Origin: Atrina japonica
Taxonomy: Eukaryota; Mollusca; Bivalvia; Pterioida; Pinnidae
Assembly (NCBI GenBank): GCA_030159075.1
Contig: BROG01001161.1
Coordinates: 48,806-112,805 of the forward strand
Reading direction: 5' to 3'
Length of the DNA stretch: 64,000 nt
Part shown: positions 38,729 to 50,114 of the stretch, piece by piece
Position numbering within the stretch: position 1 is the stretch's first letter
How the letters are laid out: every line of letters begins with the position of its first letter
Notes under the pieces: model-generated
What the model was told of the DNA's origin: nothing
Databases searched by the model: none
What the model saw: only the letters and a program-made list of their open reading frames with translations
Program-made: the position numbers and the translations under genes

Positions 38729-38885
38729 GGCTTTTTTCCCTTTCAAGTGTGATATAGAGTCATTTTGTAATGGCCAACAGCATTAACACATTAAACTGTA
38801 ATGCTTTATCTAAATATACATCAGGTGAAATTCAGGTGTAATTCAAGTCGACATTAATGCAAAATGCTATATACTTTAAACATGA

Positions 38886-38887
<2 letters not shown>

Positions 38888-38962
<75 letters not shown>

Positions 38963-38986
38963 TGTGTGTGTGTGTCTGTGTGTGTG
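38888..38986. repeat. (GT)n microsatellite
   Basis: About 48 GT units with two TCTG interruptions. Confidence 0.97.
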
Positions 38987-38989
38987 ATG

Positions 38990-39688
38990 GTAACTTTAAT
39001 TCTAACTATGAAAGGAGCATTGACTGTGGTTTTCCCCTGTTTTACTACTTAGATCGATATACCATAATAAACAGAGATATGCACAGGCATACATATTCTA
39101 GAATTCTTATGTATTTTGCGAAAATTGCTCGAGAATTTGCAACTTTTTAATTGTAATTTATTAACTAACGTTTACTTTTTGTATATGAATACAACATTAG
39201 TACTTTTCCTGACCTTTTTCACAATTATATTGGAATATAAGCCGTTTATGCCAGTCCATAACAAGTAGTAAAAGTAGAAAATATCGAAACATGTTTTGGG
39301 GATAAATATAGCCAATGCCCCCCCCCCCCCTTTCAGTAAACGAAAATACGAATATAGTATACACATATCGTTTTGTGTCCATAGAAATAAACAACAAACC
39401 TGACATTTGCAATAATAATTTGAAAATCATGTAGTATCGGTATTCTCCACGTTTGTCATTTAACGTTATTTGTAATCTTTATCTTCCAGTTTATAGCAAC
39501 ATGTCTCACAATGTGAATTAATATTTAATGATCCATCATGATTTCCTCTCTACATCAAGTCTACAGATGGCGTTCTACATTGTTTAACCTTGCATGAGAT
39601 GAGTTTGCTTCCTGTACGTTACTACTAGATTCTGTTTGACTGTAAGTGTTACCCACCGCTTCACGTTTTGATTTAGATTCCGTTATTC
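38990..39688. other. downstream flank of the MEGF-like gene
   Basis: Probably 3' UTR and flank of the minus-strand gene ending at 39689. A TTTATT word at about 39156 would read AATAAA on that strand, some 530 bp past the stop, but is unconfirmed. A 13-C run lies at 39318-39330. Confidence 0.4.
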
Positions 39689-39900
39689 TCAACGTGCAAT
39701 TGCGTCAAGATGTGAAATAGTAGATGTCTTCTGTTGAAGTTGATACACTTCTTTTCCTCTAGATATCTCATTAATATCATTTGCAAACGTGTTAGTATGT
39801 GAACATCCAGTGTCGAATTCGCAAATTTCATCATAATCAGATTCTTCTGTAATTTTATTTATTTCAACAGCTTGAGATCTCGCCTCCTGAGGTTGTTGAT
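39689..39900 (-). CDS. MEGF-like gene: last exon, cytoplasmic tail
   Basis: Acceptor CTATTTAG. Encodes QQPQEARSQAVEINKITEES, then DYDEICEFDTGCSHTNTF and ends AIAR-stop. Acidic with a Tyr in SDYDEI and another in GKEVYQLQQ, which could be phosphorylation sites (inference). Frame joins the 41-nt exon at 41209 through a one-base overhang. Confidence 0.85.
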
Positions 39901-42900
39901 CTAAATAGATAAAATAAAAAGCATTGATTTCATCGGATACAACTATATGTTTTCATTTGGAAGTGTACTTGTTTGTAAAACACGAATTCAAATTTGTCAG
40001 TTATTATGACTAGAAAAATCCTAATTTTGAAGACTGTGTTTTAAGTAGAAAAATAACAAGACTGATAATCATAATATTCAAGATGATAGAAATACTAATA
40101 TTTGAAATAGTTATGATCGATGATTAGTTGAGTATCGATCATATGACTACGTAAAAGAACATCAGAACGAACATTCTAATTTTAATTTTATTCTGTCAGT
40201 CTAACACTGTGTGGCCATAATTTCTTGACAAGTTTGCTATCAGCAATCTGGTAAATGACTAACCCCGGCCATATTCTCCACGGTAGACATTAGCCAAATC
40301 ACAATTACGATTGAACTGAACTGCAAATTACAAGTCGATATTCAGCTGACGTTTAGGCGAAACCTCATCAGTAGCACATGCCACAACTTAAAGGATTATG
40401 CTTGTTCCTACTTATAAATCTCACCGTGTTTTCTTAGTATGCACTGTCTTAAAGACACTTTTGATAGATGTACACCAATCCTTTACATGGTTTCGTATAA
40501 TTGTCAAGCAATGATATTTACAACTTTTAAACGCATTAATCCTCTATGTGTGATTGCGTTCTAGTGATGGTTTATATTTGTTTAATGACGATTTAATTAA
40601 AAGCTATTTTAATTATAAGATCACAAATATCAAAGTATTGATATTCAAATTGTAAGATACATACTTACATATTATTAATAGACAATTAGTTTTCAATAAA
40701 ACGTATTAGTGTTAAAAAGGTAATGGAAGTAGTAAAAGTTGTGGACGAAACTTAAACGTGCATTAGTTGTGTTTACCAAAAAGTTTATTTACATTTTATC
40801 CAATTTTACTACTTGTACTTGATGTACAATAACAATTAAGAGCTATACACAGGAAAAAACATTATTATATTTCTATTTTTTTTTAATAAAGCAACGTCCA
40901 GTGCGTGTGTATATATCTCTTTTTGTTAATGTATATCAATTTTAGTGGTAAAAAGAGGAGGCAACACAGCTAATATTCAAACAAACCCTATAGATGCAAA
41001 TGTTCATGAAGGTTTTTCGTCAATTTATGCTTAACACTTTCCACCCCTGAAAAGCAAGTTGGTATTCTCTTTTCTATTGTTAAGACCAGTCTATTATGGC
41101 CTGTAGGGTTGAACGGGTTAATTATTTTTGTAGTGGATAATTTTCGATATTCCATTAATATTAAAAAATATATATCTTTGTTCAAAGTATAAACAATAAT
41201 ACACTTACTATGTTGTGATTCACTTTCTTGGTCACTGGTTTTCCACTTCCTAAATAATCATGAACAAAAGATATATATTAAAAACCAAAGAGTCACGTGG
41301 GAAAGCAGTTTAGATACCAGGATTAACTATGATTTGCTACATGCTTACAAAGATGTAAATCATACTGAATGAAGATCAAGTAAAGTTAATATGAACAATA
41401 AGGGAAGCAAAACAATGTTACACATTTATAGTTTCACATCGGACAGTTCACACATATCAAGGAGGCACATCTATATTAGTTTGTCTATTTTGTAGAAATG
41501 TTATCTGGGATATATCTTCGCAGTGTTGATGATTTGTAAAGGAAAATATAATAGACGCTACATTTCAAGAAAGACAAAATAAAAAATATGTCGGCCGACT
41601 GTGCAATTTGTGACCCCAGAAGCAGGGTTACAAAGCCTCGAAGGAACTTAGAAAGTATTTTGTACATCTCTGATGTGCAAACTTAAGCTGGGAAAAGCCA
41701 TAGAACATTCTGCCGGAATTGTGGAATCCCTGACTATGTAAGAGGAGGTTCTCTAATCAATAATTAAAAATGGGCGCCACCATAGCAATGAAAAAAAAAA
41801 ATGTTTTGAGGCGTAGAGGACCATTCAAATAAATAAAGAATGTGTTTATTGTAACAGTTAGATTGTCTTCTACATTTGGTTTGTCCTGTTATGCAAAGTT
41901 TAAATCTTGGTGATATGTTTACAATTGATATTAGACGCAGCTCGATACAAACAGACCAACTAAGCATAGCTAGGAATTATTCTAATACCAGTGTGTATGG
42001 ACTGTCAGCAGTATCATCACAATTATTACAACTCCCAATGGTATACCGAATAGTTGATACCAATATAATCCTTCGTTATAACCAGGCGATTTTGTTGTCT
42101 CCTGTTCAGTACTAGTAGTATCAATTATGTCAGAGGTACCTGAAGTTTAAAGATAAATATCTATCTTTAATTTAACATTGATATTTAAAATAATTGCTAG
42201 GTTTTTAAATAATAAAATAATTGTATAGGTATACAATAGGCAATGAAATAAATTTATTTTTTTATCAAAAAACATGTGTACCTGACACGGTTACATTCAA
42301 ATCCATATGAACCTTCCAGGAATATAAATCCATATTTAATTCGGTTTCAATTGATGACATATTATTGTCAGAATCGAGTGTCCATAACGTTGGTATTGTT
42401 AATAATCTTTGAAATTAATATTAGTAAATATCACTTACTCTCTGTTTTGTCCTGTACACAACCCTCTCTGATATCACATATCTGGTCAGTTGCACAGTTG
42501 CATGTTCCCTTACAAGACACACCATAGTTTCCATCCGGACATGGTAGCTTACATTCCTCACCAAACCAACCTTTCGGACATTCTTAAAAAGTATGGTTTG
42601 ATTAAAGTGCCTCCCAGCAACGAAAAAATAATGTAAGAGTTTGATACAAAAATGCATTTGTCGAAAATTTTAAATCGATCCGACGTCTTGTTTCCGAGAT
42701 ATAGGACAACAATTAATAGTAGTGAGTTTGCACACCTATAAAATGCACCCAGTCGGGGTAAGAGATAACATATTGGGGGATTCTAAACATGGTCATGGTT
42801 AATTGGTGCCTTGTAGTGAGGTGCGGAAAATTATCTGAAACTGGAAAAACTGTTTAAAAATGTCCAAAGGTTAAAAAGACAAGGCAGTTGAGGATTAGAT

Positions 42901-44875
42901 TTGTAGAATTCGTATGTGCTGATAATTAAATCTTTTCGGTTTCAGTTTCTTTCTTATGAAAGGTCAAGTTTAAAGACCTAGCAGTGGATTTTCCCTTTTA
43001 TAGTAATACATTTGCATTAAAAAGTAGTTCATATTTTAAATACTTGCATTTTCTGTCATATTATTCAAACCAGTTTCTACTTTTTTCTATTTTTTGAATA
43101 ACCTATGTTTAGAAATCAGAATCCCCAAACACTACTAATCTTTTTTTGTCAGTCATAGCATTGCTTCAAATTATATGTAAGATGGTTGTTTATTGTTTTT
43201 ATTGTTTTTCCTGAAGAAAAATTGAATAAGTACCGATAAAAAAAAACCAAAAAAAAACTCAAGTCCATTATAACACGACGAATTAGATGTGCAAATGGTC
43301 TCAACATAAAGAAGATTTACGAATCTCAAACGGGATAAGACCAGGTGTGCGGAAGGAATCAGCGTCTTCTGTTGGCATGCCACAACGGTGGCATATGTTC
43401 CATGGAAACATTTCTAGTTCGATGAACGGGTCAAATTCGCAAAAGAAGTCAAGTTTGGTGATGAGGTCAAGTTCAGTGAAAAGCATGGTTGGTGAAACGG
43501 AGTCACTGTCTGTGCCCGTGCTCCAGGAAATACGGGGAGGGGGGGGGGGTATGGTGGGAAGGTATATCTGGGGATAGGGGGGGAGGGGGGGGGGTGGTGG
43601 CTTCATAGGGGAATGCCCCTTTAAATCTTATCTAATATATCTGAACACTGCTCACTAATGTTTAAACTTATGTAAACACACCTGATTGAATTTTCCTCAG
43701 GTAAGAAGAACAAATTTGTCTGGTTATAATCTCCCGGAACGAGAGACTCGGATCGAATTCAAATTTTCGACAAATGCATTTTTGGATCAACCTCAGACTG
43801 TTTTTACAAAGTTATATATATATAGTGTTTAGGGTGCACTTTAATGCATGGTGAACATTTATATGATTCTTGTAAGTTACATAAGCATAGAAACTAAATA
43901 AAAGGCATCGGGAATTGATTTCTAGATGTATTTTCATGCATTTAATATTCCCGTTAGTTTTTCATATTAATACCTTTTTAAAATCAAAGCATCGTATTCT
44001 AATGGACTTAGAGCTTTCGACAATACATGGCATCTCTTCATTTGACATATCTGTAATACGTATAGTTACTTACCATATTGTAACATCTCTGTATTGTTGT
44101 GTACGCAGCCCTCTTTGACATCACATATCTGGTCAACTGTACAGTTACACATTTCCTTGCAACCAACACCATAGTATCCATCGGGACATACTATCCTACA
44201 CTGTTCAACACAAATGAACCTATCGCGGCATTCTGAAATCGCATCCGTTATTGTCAATTTCTGTCACGCATGCATTAACATGAGCAAATTAATTCAAATT
44301 ATTTTAAGAAACGAATGAAAATGTATTGTGAATTTCTCTAAATTGTCTCTATTGTTATTAATCATAACTATAACAAAAATCACATACCTACTATTTTGTT
44401 TTGTAAACATCCCTCTTGGACATCACATATCTGGTCATGTGTACAGTTTTTGCAATTTCGCCCTCGCAACGCACACCATAAATATCCATCTAGGGGCATT
44501 GTATCGTACAATCGTCTCCAAATGAACCTTTCGGACATTCTAAAAAAGTATAACTGATTTAATACCTGGTTAACTTTAGATAAAAATCTTCGCGTCATTT
44601 CAAGAAACAAAAATGAGGTATGATTAATAAAGAAGGCTTAAGTATGAATTACATATTTTTAAAATTCGGATTTTGGCGAGTGATAAAAAGAATAGTATTG
44701 TTTAAATTGAAAAGAAGGTACACTACCTATGCATTTTCCCTTCACATACTTGAAGTGAATACAGCATCTCTTCTCATTACTGAAAATACATAGTACAGTT
44801 AATTTTGTAATACAATTTTAATAACAACTACAATAATAATAACAATAACAACAACAACAATAATAATAATACAAC

Positions 44876-44927
<52 letters not shown>

Positions 44928-45035
44928 TGTGACACGGTGGAAACTTACCTTTCCTTGGGATCGCATATTATCTCACAATTTACGGAAATGTAAATAACGC
45001 ATAACAAAAATATGGTACAAAGAAGAATGCCAACA
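39689..45035 (-). CDS. MEGF-like type I membrane protein gene (exons listed)
   Basis: Eight linked exons on the minus strand, all with consistent AG/GT borders and phases: 44949-45035 (end of signal peptide, then CEIICDPKE), 44727-44779 (CC...C head), 44388-44539 (EGF, broken), 44074-44232 (EGF), 42439-42582 (EGF), 41989-42139 (stalk and transmembrane), 41209-41249 and 39689-39900 (cytoplasmic tail, stop at 39689-39691). The layout resembles the MEGF10/11-like and scavenger-receptor-like surface proteins that are multiplied in bivalves and bind extracellular or particulate ligands. The ligand here is unknown. The first exon with the ATG was not located. The 1.5 kb intron between 42582 and 44074 holds a TIR element. 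Confidence 0.85.
41209..41249 (-). CDS. MEGF-like gene: 41-nt juxtamembrane exon
   Basis: Acceptor ATTATTTAG and donor GTAAGT. Encodes KWKTSDQESESQHN. Its first base completes a Trp codon with the transmembrane exon and its last base starts an Asn codon with the tail exon, so both phases agree. Confidence 0.85.
41989..42139 (-). CDS. MEGF-like gene: stalk and transmembrane exon
   Basis: Acceptor TTAAACTTCAG, donor CTG|GTATTA. A Thr/Ser-rich stalk (TSDIIDTTSTEQETTKSPG) suited to O-glycosylation precedes a hydrophobic helix (LFGIPLGVVIIVMILLTV) and HTHW. Confidence 0.88.
42439..42582 (-). CDS. MEGF-like gene: EGF-type exon 3
   Basis: 144 nt, phase 1-1. Encodes CPKGWFGEECKLPCPDGNYG, VSCKGTCNCATDQICD and REGCVQDKTE. 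It has the CPxGxFGxxC / CPDGxYGxxC / C.C..DQICD...GC pattern of laminin-type EGF repeats. It joins the stalk exon in phase. Confidence 0.92.
43262..43620 (+). repeat. dispersed repeat family R2, copy 1
   Basis: Begins TCCATTATAACACGACG and contains ATAAGACCAGGT, GTTCCATGGAAACATTTCTA, tandem-like GGTCAAGTTCAGTGAAAAG phrases, CGGAGTCACTGTCTGTG and CCGTGCTCCAGGAAATA. It aligns with 52880-53200, the reverse complement of 61740-61965, and the ends of 62925-63880. Its 3' end is overrun by poly-G (43540-43600). Confidence 0.85.
43540..43600. repeat. G-rich tract
   Basis: Three G runs of 7-10 bases within 60 bp, a sequence able to form G-quadruplexes, at the end of an R2 copy. Confidence 0.85.
44074..44232 (-). 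CDS. MEGF-like gene: EGF-type exon 2
   Basis: 159 nt, phase 1-1. Encodes CRDRFICVEQCRIVCPDGYYG and VGCKEMCNCTVDQICDV, then KEGCVHNNTEMLQY. A sequon (NNT) is present. The first sub-motif departs from CPxGxFG. Borders are TTTCAG and GTAAGT. Confidence 0.92.
44388..44539 (-). pseudogene. MEGF-like gene: disrupted EGF-type exon 1
   Basis: Splice borders are intact (CTTTTTTAG, GTATGTG). The frame carried from 44727 reads CPKGSFGDDCTIQCP and then TAG. The following EGF half reads in another frame as NCKNCTHDQICDVQEGCLQN. Length is 152 nt, whereas the two sister exons are multiples of three (144, 159), so at least one uncompensated indel exists. Skipping this exon keeps the rest in phase. Confidence 0.85.
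44727..44779 (-). CDS. MEGF-like gene: cysteine-rich head exon
   Basis: 53 nt with acceptor GTATTTTCAG. Encodes NEKRCCIHFKYVKGKCI, the CC....C head that precedes EGF repeats in this family. Phases join CDPKES upstream and ECPKG downstream. Confidence 0.85.
44819..44926. repeat. (AAT)n microsatellite
   Basis: AAT/AAC trinucleotides, the last 60 bp nearly pure AAT, in the intron between the first two located exons. Confidence 0.95.
44949..45035 (-). CDS. MEGF-like gene: signal-peptide exon (end)
   Basis: Donor AAG|GTAAGT. Encodes VGILLCTIFLLCVIYISVNC and EIICDPKE, a hydrophobic signal core then the mature N-terminus. In this frame a TGA lies immediately upstream, so I place the acceptor at ATCATGAAG|T, 87 nt from the donor, with the ATG in an unlocated upstream exon. 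Alternatively the ATG at about 45041-45043 is the start and a two-base deletion has broken the frame. Confidence 0.65.
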
Positions 45036-45309
45036 CTTCATGATTATTAATCATTCGCCTGTAAATGTTATGAACTGTGATCAGTAATAGTGTAACGCCT
45101 GAATTATAAATTATATAATTTATTTCCTTAAAGGCAAATTAAATCGACATCGACATCATATCGATGAAAATATATACAACAAACAAGGGAAAACAATGAT
45201 TTAAAGAATCAAATATAAAAGGTTTTAACGGATATAGGTTAGAGCATGTGTCGTTAATATTGCTAGATTATGTCGGAACGGGATGTTCAAAATCAGAGAA
45301 ACAAGTTTC

Positions 45310-45435
45310 GTTATGAGATTTAATTTGATTTGATTTTAATTTTTGTTTTACGTCACACTCTTTACTTTTCTATCATATGGTGGAAGGGAGGACCCATCTG
45401 CAATGTTCAAGCAAGAGACCATCGCCCTTCATAGT
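45310..45435 (+). repeat. dispersed repeat family R1, partial copy 4
   Basis: TTTGATTTGATTTTAATTTT, CGTCACACTC, TATGGTGGAAGGGAGGACCC and GCAAGAGACCATCGCCCTTC match the start of R1. Confidence 0.6.
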
Positions 45436-45445
45436 TATGAGATTT

Positions 45446-45468
45446 AACACAACACACACACACAACAC

Positions 45469-45514
<46 letters not shown>

Positions 45515-45605
45515 CACACATACACATGACGTATTATATTATAATATATAGATATATTTATATATATACTATATATATTATATAATCATATATATATCAT
45601 ACACT
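45446..45605. repeat. (CA)n microsatellite followed by TA-rich tract
   Basis: CA units to about 45525, then ATATATA sequence to 45605. Confidence 0.93.
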
Positions 45606-46360
45606 ACAAAATGCAGCGCTTTTTCATCTCTGATACAGGATGCCATTTATCACATACGCTTGTAAATCAGTCCTCCCTTTATCATACTCGTACCCCAGTA
45701 ACCCTTTATCGCACCCCATTTGGAATGCTTCTTGTACCTTCTTGTATTTTTATTATTCGGAGCACCTCGATTATTTTCCGCTTCAGACAAAAACATGCAT
45801 CTTGCATAAACGCCAGGTTAAGCACATTCCGTAAAATATTAGGCCCGATTGTGAACCTTGTTAAATGAAAATGTGAAGGAACCAGTGTAATGATATTATG
45901 TAGGTGGGTTCAACACACAGCAAAGTTGTGCATTTCATATTTTTAGATCTACTCTAAAGTGTACAATGAGTACTATGTACCGTTGGCTAGGCCTATTCCC
46001 TTCAACACAATGTTCTGTCATGTTCTGCCGTGAACAGTCTGACAACAGGGTTGCTTGAATGTTCTTTTCAAAGTTTCTGTAGGGCCCTACCGTTATATAA
46101 ATCTATCCTAATCTATACTTATTCTAAAATGCAAATTATTTCAGCAAAACAACATTCAGGATTTGTATGTTGTGTAAACAGTATGTGTACTCCGTAATTT
46201 TACCAAGATTTGCCCACATATACTGTACTGTAGAAACGCAAACTGCTATAGCACAGTAAATTTAAAGCAATTAAACATATAGTTTTATCGTTGATACATG
46301 CGTTATAGTATTTGTCTATTTACCAGTAGATTTTTAAATATATGATAAAAACAACAAAGC
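45606..46360. other. non-coding stretch, nothing recognised
   Basis: No splice-bordered exon, RNA or clear repeat. Confidence 0.4.
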
Positions 46361-46364
46361 ATGA

Positions 46365-46456
46365 CAAAATTTGTATAGCATGCCATATCAACACGAGACT
46401 CCAATATCATATGATATTGGAGTATCGGGTTGATATGGCATGCGATACAGATTATG
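46365..46456. repeat. 92-bp near-perfect palindrome
   Basis: Two 46-bp arms meet without a spacer at ATCAT|ATGAT. The reverse complement of the left arm (ATGATATTGGAGTCTCGTG...) matches the right arm (ATGATATTGGAGTATCGGG...) at about 41 of 46 positions, ending outward in GATATGGCATGC and beyond. It is followed immediately by TA-rich DNA. Confidence 0.92.
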
Positions 46457-46461
46457 CCACG

Positions 46462-46640
46462 TGTTTTTATATATAATATATATAACTATACTATAAATAA
46501 TATATATAATATATATAATTTATATAAATATATATATATTAATATAGTCATATATATATATATATATATATATGTATAGTTATGCTATATATATATAGTA
46601 TATATATATATAGAATATATACATTGTATATATATAATGG
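46462..46640. repeat. TA-rich low-complexity tract
   Basis: Irregular TATATA sequence with many small palindromes. Confidence 0.9.
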
Positions 46641-47179
46641 AATATAAGCATTATTTTTACTGATATTTTAATTGATTTGCAGTGCTTTGATTGACTTAAT
46701 GAAAAGTATCAATATAAAGTGTGATATATTTCATTCAGCCAATCAAAATACAAAGCCTAGCCTCAAATGAAAATCCGAATAATTTATTCGATCTATAATG
46801 CAATGATAATTGTCAATTCATTGTTTGATTATAAAACGATCGCATTTGCTAACAAATTCCAATAAATGGTGATGCGGAGGTAAAATCTTTTGAACAGGTA
46901 CTGTAGAAATGACGTATCAAGAAGGGATTTTCGTGCGAGTCTTTAATTTTATGTATCGAATCTAAACAAAATGGCTTTGCACCAACTGTTACAGTCTCGA
47001 ATAAAAAGCAGACGATATTATGTTTAGATTAAATGGGTTTAAGTGGTCTAAAGGCAGTGGAAATGTTTTGTGCATTCAATCTGTCTAGGTCAACAGTTTA
47101 CACGTTTTTGGAAAATATTCACTGGGGATACTGTACAGAAAATGAAAATCGAATTGAGCGAACTGTCAATGTCTATCTG

Positions 47180-47396
47180 TTATCTTTGAGACATTATTCT
47201 CATAAAGTGTAACTGTGCATGTTCACGGTAATATTTATTAGAGTAATTGTATTTAGGATCTTGATTATTTTCATGGCCAGTTGTGGCGAATGATTCCAAG
47301 ATATTACCACTAGATCTTAATACCGCATCGGGATCTGCCCGTATATTATGTCGCCCTAAGTGTGACATGTCAATTGAAAAAGGAAACTTCAGATTC
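47180..47396 (-). CDS. possible terminal exon of an unknown gene
   Basis: The reverse strand is open for about 70 codons from a weak acceptor (GGTTGAGACAG) to TAA, reading FPFSIDMSHLGRHNIRADPD, then NILESFATTGHENNQDPKY and REHAQLHFMRIMSQR. Codon use is non-repetitive and the composition is protein-like. No homologue is recognised and the upstream exon was not found. It may be the tail of another minus-strand gene or chance. Confidence 0.3.
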
Positions 47397-47631
47397 TGTC
47401 TCAACCTTCCAACTCATCAGGCCTCAATATCATAACAAGGATATGAATGATGCTTCAAATTAATCTACAGAATAAATTACACTTCTTCAGAAACTTCAAA
47501 TGCATTGTTGCAGATAAGTGACATACTTCAATCAAAACGTAGTTTGTTTACATTTCACAAGCCGTAAACTTGTGTAGAACATTTAGAGTCAGACGAAACT
47601 TAACTGAGAAATGTAATAAAAAAAATATTTA

Positions 47632-47766
47632 ACAATTGCTTTTGAATGAAATGCTAATTACATCTCGTAAGACAGGGGAATACATATGTAACACCGGCGC
47701 GACGTTCTCGTGTTAAATATGTATTGTCTTGCCTCGCTTGATGGCATGGTCATTCAAAAACAATTA
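47632..47766. repeat. imperfect foldback element (~135 bp)
   Basis: CAATTGCTTTTGAATGAAATG at the left pairs with CATTCAAAAACAATTA at the right. Inner pairs include GAATACATATGTAACAC with GTGTTAAATATGTATTG around GGCGCGAC. Probably a small MITE. Confidence 0.65.
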
Positions 47767-48014
47767 TATAAATATATCAGTATTTAAAAATCTGAACAAC
47801 CAAAGACTGATACCCAAACTTAACAGTCTTTGAGCCACCAATAACCCATGTCCCCCAATGGGGGTTGGTATTTTGAAAGTTATGATTTTTTTTTTGGCCG
47901 TTGGGGTATTTAGGAGTTTTGGAGTAAAAATACAGAAAACTAACAAAAATCGCTCAAAATAAAAAAAAAACTTAATTAATCCTTCATGTATGGTCTGTTT
48001 GCAATGAAAGCATA

Positions 48015-48054
<40 letters not shown>

Positions 48055-48150
48055 GATATATATATATATATATAATATATATTATATATATAGTAATACC
48101 TATATATATATATAGTATATATATAGTATATATATATATAATATATAGTA
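48015..48150. repeat. (ATCT)n microsatellite and TA-rich tract
   Basis: About ten ATCT units to 48054, then TATATA and ATATAGTATATA sequence to about 48150. Confidence 0.95.
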
Positions 48151-50110
48151 ATTCCTTAAACAATGCGTGATTTTTTTTATCTGGATCACAAAGGTCATTA
48201 GACCCTTTCATGTAGCAAAACCGCTTCTGGTTTCCAATCAAATATTTCATTAGACCCTCCGTTATTAGTGATCTACTCTACTACTACTGCTCAATATCGT
48301 GAATAGTTTCTCTCAACGGTAACCTATTATGCTTTATAGTCTTCAACGTTGTTGACTTATCAGAGATTGACCAATCAGTTTTCCATGGTTAACAAAATCT
48401 TGAGACGCTTTAATTAAAGAATGTCCTAGATCAAAGTGATTTACAATTATCGTGAATATAGATTCTACTAGTCGGCAAGTCAAGATATAAAAAAAAAGTT
48501 TGATTAAACAAGAGAGAAAACGTATATATATTTGCACGAGTAAAACGATACGTCGCACCATAATAAGAACCTGGTGGAGTATGCCAGAAGCAAGGAAATA
48601 CTAAAAACGATTAATGGTACATACAACGGATTGTGACATACAGGGGTAAACCCTTGGTGACATGTACCTACCTTTTTCCTCACCTAAAACATGGAATATC
48701 AGATATATGAAATAAAAAAAAAAAAATTAATCTTGACTATCGATTATCAAAAAACTTCCTCTATGTGGTGAACGATGGATGATGTTCAGCTTCACCATGG
48801 TTGATGAGAATAGACCAGATGTCATAATATGCTGAGCTATTAGACGGCATTCGCTTGTATAATAAAAACATGTAATAATGATAACAATTCCAGCTCCGAA
48901 ATATGTTCACTCCTAGTAATTTGTTTTTATGATGCAGAAAAAAACATGATTAACAATACCAACGCTGTAGCCTCACAAAGGTCAAAATAAATACTTAAGG
49001 GGGCATTAGTTGTGTTTAGCGGTAAACTAAATCGCAACTAATACCTCCAAAATAACAGTGAACTGAGACAAAACATTCAACTTTGAAACATTAAAAACAA
49101 ATTAATTAACATTAATATATTGTATAAATCTAGATCAATGCAAATTGTTTGTCATCATGTTTAACGGGAAATTCCTACAAGCTTACATATAAACCATGCA
49201 GGGCATAGAAAAAAGATACCAGTGAGGAACATAAAACCAACCCTTTAGTAAAGAAAAGTGAAGAAGAAAAACGGGGACTTGGGAACCAATATATTACTAG
49301 GACCGAGTTTGATCATTTTGTTGGCATGTGAAATCAAATACTGTTGTCGTTCTATTGTCTAACAATACAATTACGAATGCCTCTGGTGATCTTTGAATAA
49401 AACAATGATAACTGAAGCTGATATCTAATCAAATGATTTGAAGCATATTATATCAGAACCATCAAGCGAACTTGCACCTGGATATATATATGACGCAATT
49501 GTATATTTTGAAGTGACATTTTTACAATATCTGATCTCCAAAGGAAAGTAAAACGGTTACTTAACTCTCGGTTATAACTTTGGCATTATGTTTATAATAT
49601 TAAATATTAGTTTACAAGCATAATGACGACGTCCGCACTGTAAAGTTCAGCAGAACTTCAGGAACTATCCGGGTCAGATGTATCGCTGTTGAGTATAAAT
49701 GAAACTGACAGGAGATCAATGCATCTGCTAACTTACCTAGAGTTACTTCCTGTTGACTGAAAAGCCGACAGTCCAACAGCACAAGCTCCCTTTATTTTTT
49801 TTTTTTTTTTTTTTTTTTTCATTTTTTACATTTTTTTTTTTTTATACCATCTAACGACAATTTCAATTTCAATATCACGAACGTCGCGTTTCTAAGTAGT
49901 AATATCCCATTTTCTCCTGCCTATGCGTTTTCATTACACACTTATGTTGTTTAACGCTTGAAATAGTCGATAGAGAAGTTAAGGGGGCTTGGTAAACAAT
50001 ATGAAGCCCCCCTTTCAGATTATAAAAAAACCTCAATTGCCAAAGTGTAAATATCTACGGTGTCCAGGGTATGGTGGATACAAAGCTGAAAAAATGTAAA
50101 AAAAAAAACA
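48151..50110. other. non-coding stretch with poly-T tract
   Basis: No exon or repeat family was recognised. An uninterrupted poly-T tract of about 27 bases and a second T-rich block lie at 49793-49843. Confidence 0.4.
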
Positions 50111-50114
50111 TGAA

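Larger units (their letters stand above)
42601..43845. mobile_element. TIR-bounded repeat element in the MEGF-like intron
   Basis: ATTAAAGTGC at 42601 is mirrored by GCACTTTAAT at 43836-43845. Inward, AAAAATGCATTTGTCGAAAA, TCGATCCGA and (A)GTTTCCGAGATATA-like sequence match the reverse complement of 43690-43800, giving terminal inverted repeats of about 130 bp. The interior has no transposase frame. The dispersed repeat R2 copy at 43262-43620 lies inside. Target duplication was not clear. Probably a non-autonomous DNA transposon. Confidence 0.75.

Noticed and set aside
43301..43606. Minus-strand protein with WNICHRCGMP and Pro-rich N-terminus
   Set aside because: The frame spans an R2 dispersed repeat and a poly-G tract. 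Other R2 copies do not keep the frame.
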